Of a stretch of DNA of 15,818 nucleotides, positions 14,855 to 15,818 are shown piece after piece (position 1 is the first letter of the stretch; each line of letters begins with the position of its first letter). Origin of the DNA: Prevotella sp. CAG:755 (GTDB lineage Bacteria; Bacteroidota; Bacteroidia; Bacteroidales; Bacteroidaceae); assembly GCA_000431275.1 (NCBI GenBank), contig HF989241.1, forward strand, positions 41,164 to 56,981, written 5' to 3'. The notes under the pieces are model-generated. The model was not told the origin of the DNA. It saw only the letters and a list, made by a program, of their open reading frames with translations, and searched no databases. Made by a program: the position numbers and the translations under genes.

Positions 14855-15818
14855 TCAATACTTGTGTTCGCCGTTTTCAAGTTCCTTTCGGGTCAGCGAG
14901 TCGCGGTCCATGGCATGCCAGGCATAGGCGATGTAAGCCAGCACAAAAGGAATGGCCACCGACACCCAAGCCATAGTTTGCAACGTAAAGAGGCTCGACG
15001 AACTGTTCGCTATGGTAAGCGAGCTTTCCGGCGAGACCGACGAGGGATAATAGGCCGTGGAATTGTAGCCCGCCGTGAGCAGCAGAGCCAGTACTGTGAG
15101 CACAGTGCCGGTCCCGGCGGCCCAGATACCATAAACAAAGCCAGACTTGACGATTGTACGGACAATGCCGTAAAGCACCAGCCCCACGCCCACCACGAAG
15201 GTCACCCCGACGGCCGGCATCTGCCACAAGTTTAATGCGTACTTATAAGGAGTGAGCACCACTGTCCCCGAAGCGTCGACGGCATAACCAGGACCGAGCA
15301 GCACACGACCGACAAAAGCGACAAAAAGCAGGACAAAGGGCACCGCATCGGTCAGCACCTGACGGCGAAGCCGGGGCTGCAAGGCGTCGTCGGCGATGTT
15401 ATTGATGAAATAGAGCGAGCCCAGCACGCGCGACAGGAAGAAGACCGCAAGGCCCAGAACCCAGTTCCAAGGGTCAGCCAAGGCGTCGAGCCCATGCCAG
15501 CCATTGGCCCAACGGCTGATGACAGGGGCCAGCGTATCGCCCATGGCGCTTTTGTCGATCACGAACGCTGAGCCAGTGAAGAACGTCGCCACGGCCGCCC
15601 CAAGCAGAAACGGACCGACGAAACCGTTGAACACGAGAAAACGACGGTACGTCGAACGCCCCAAGACATTGCCGGGCTTCGACTGGAACTCATAGGCGAC
15701 AGCCTGCAACACGAAGCTGATCAAGATTAAGACCCACAGCCAATACGCACCGCCAAAGCTCGTGCTGTAAAACAGGGGGAACGAAGCGAAGAAGGCTCCG
15801 CCGAACGTGACGAGCGTC
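14855..15818 (-). CDS. cydB: Cytochrome bd ubiquinol oxidase subunit II (5' end outside window)
   Basis: This is the integral-membrane partner of CydA in the high-affinity bd-type terminal oxidase, which oxidises quinol and reduces oxygen to water and suits microaerobic or oxygen-scavenging life. About 320 C-terminal residues are present. The frame is open to the right edge, so roughly 60 N-terminal residues, including the usual start, are missing. The first visible residues, TLVTFGGAFFASFPLFYSTS, are followed by WLWVLILISFVLQAVAYEFQ and SKPGN, a strongly conserved CydB stretch. Seven or so further membrane helices follow, and the protein ends in a short charged tail (RKELENGEHKY). A TTG inside the visible part (15724) is not the start, because conserved sequence continues upstream of it. 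cydA is expected just beyond the right edge. Confidence 0.96.
   Translation of the reverse strand, partial: TLVTFGGAFFASFPLFYSTSFGGAYWLWVLILISFVLQAVAYEFQSKPGNVLGRSTYRRFLVFNGFVGPFLLGAAVATFFTGSAFVIDKSAMGDTLAPVISRWANGWHGLDALADPWNWVLGLAVFFLSRVLGSLYFINNIADDALQPRLRRQVLTDAVPFVLLFVAFVGRVLLGPGYAVDASGTVVLTPYKYALNLWQMPAVGVTFVVGVGLVLYGIVRTIVKSGFVYGIWAAGTGTVLTVLALLLTAGYNSTAYYPSSVSPESSLTIANSSSSLFTLQTMAWVSVAIPFVLAYIAYAWHAMDRDSLTRKELENGEHKY

Overview
The window looks like a piece of a Bacteroidales chromosome, probably Prevotellaceae or a near relative with an unusually GC-rich genome. The reasons are the gene families (DUF2723 membrane protein, Bacteroidetes-type serine acetyltransferase, THUMP RNA methyltransferase with a charged tail, S9 peptidase, CydB), the near absence of Shine-Dalgarno sequences, and upstream elements matching the Bacteroidetes -7 consensus TAnnTTTG. 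The genus is an inference. All eleven genes lie on the minus strand, so transcription runs from high to low coordinates.

In transcription order: (i) 15818-13650, the 3' part of cydB (cytochrome bd subunit II) followed 38 nt later by a membrane acyltransferase. (ii) 13443-8772, a tight unit of serine acetyltransferase, THUMP RNA methyltransferase and secreted S9 dipeptidyl-peptidase-like enzyme, with an 18-nt gap and then an 11-nt overlap, headed by a TATCTTTG element. (iii) 8421-4207, purD followed by an unknown polytopic membrane protein, a YqaA/DedA-like protein, a metal-binding ABC lipoprotein and its ATPase. Junctions here are a 43-nt gap, 25-nt overlap, 11-nt gap and 14-nt overlap. A near-consensus promoter with both elements precedes purD. 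No ABC permease is present. (iv) 3901-593, a large DUF2723 glycosyltransferase-like membrane protein ending at a strong intrinsic terminator. (v) 514-1, a NodB-type polysaccharide deacetylase running off the left edge, starting just after that terminator.

Most of this is housekeeping: respiration, cysteine and purine synthesis, RNA modification, peptide use, metal uptake and envelope glycans. I saw no phage, transposon, CRISPR, toxin-antitoxin or obvious defence genes.

The most unusual structure is in the three longest intergenic spaces (3902-4206, 8422-8771, 13444-13649). Each carries a copy of the same 33-nt sequence built from 21-nt units. One space also has two perfect tandem copies of a 21-mer and another has a large inverted repeat. 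I do not recognise this repeat family.
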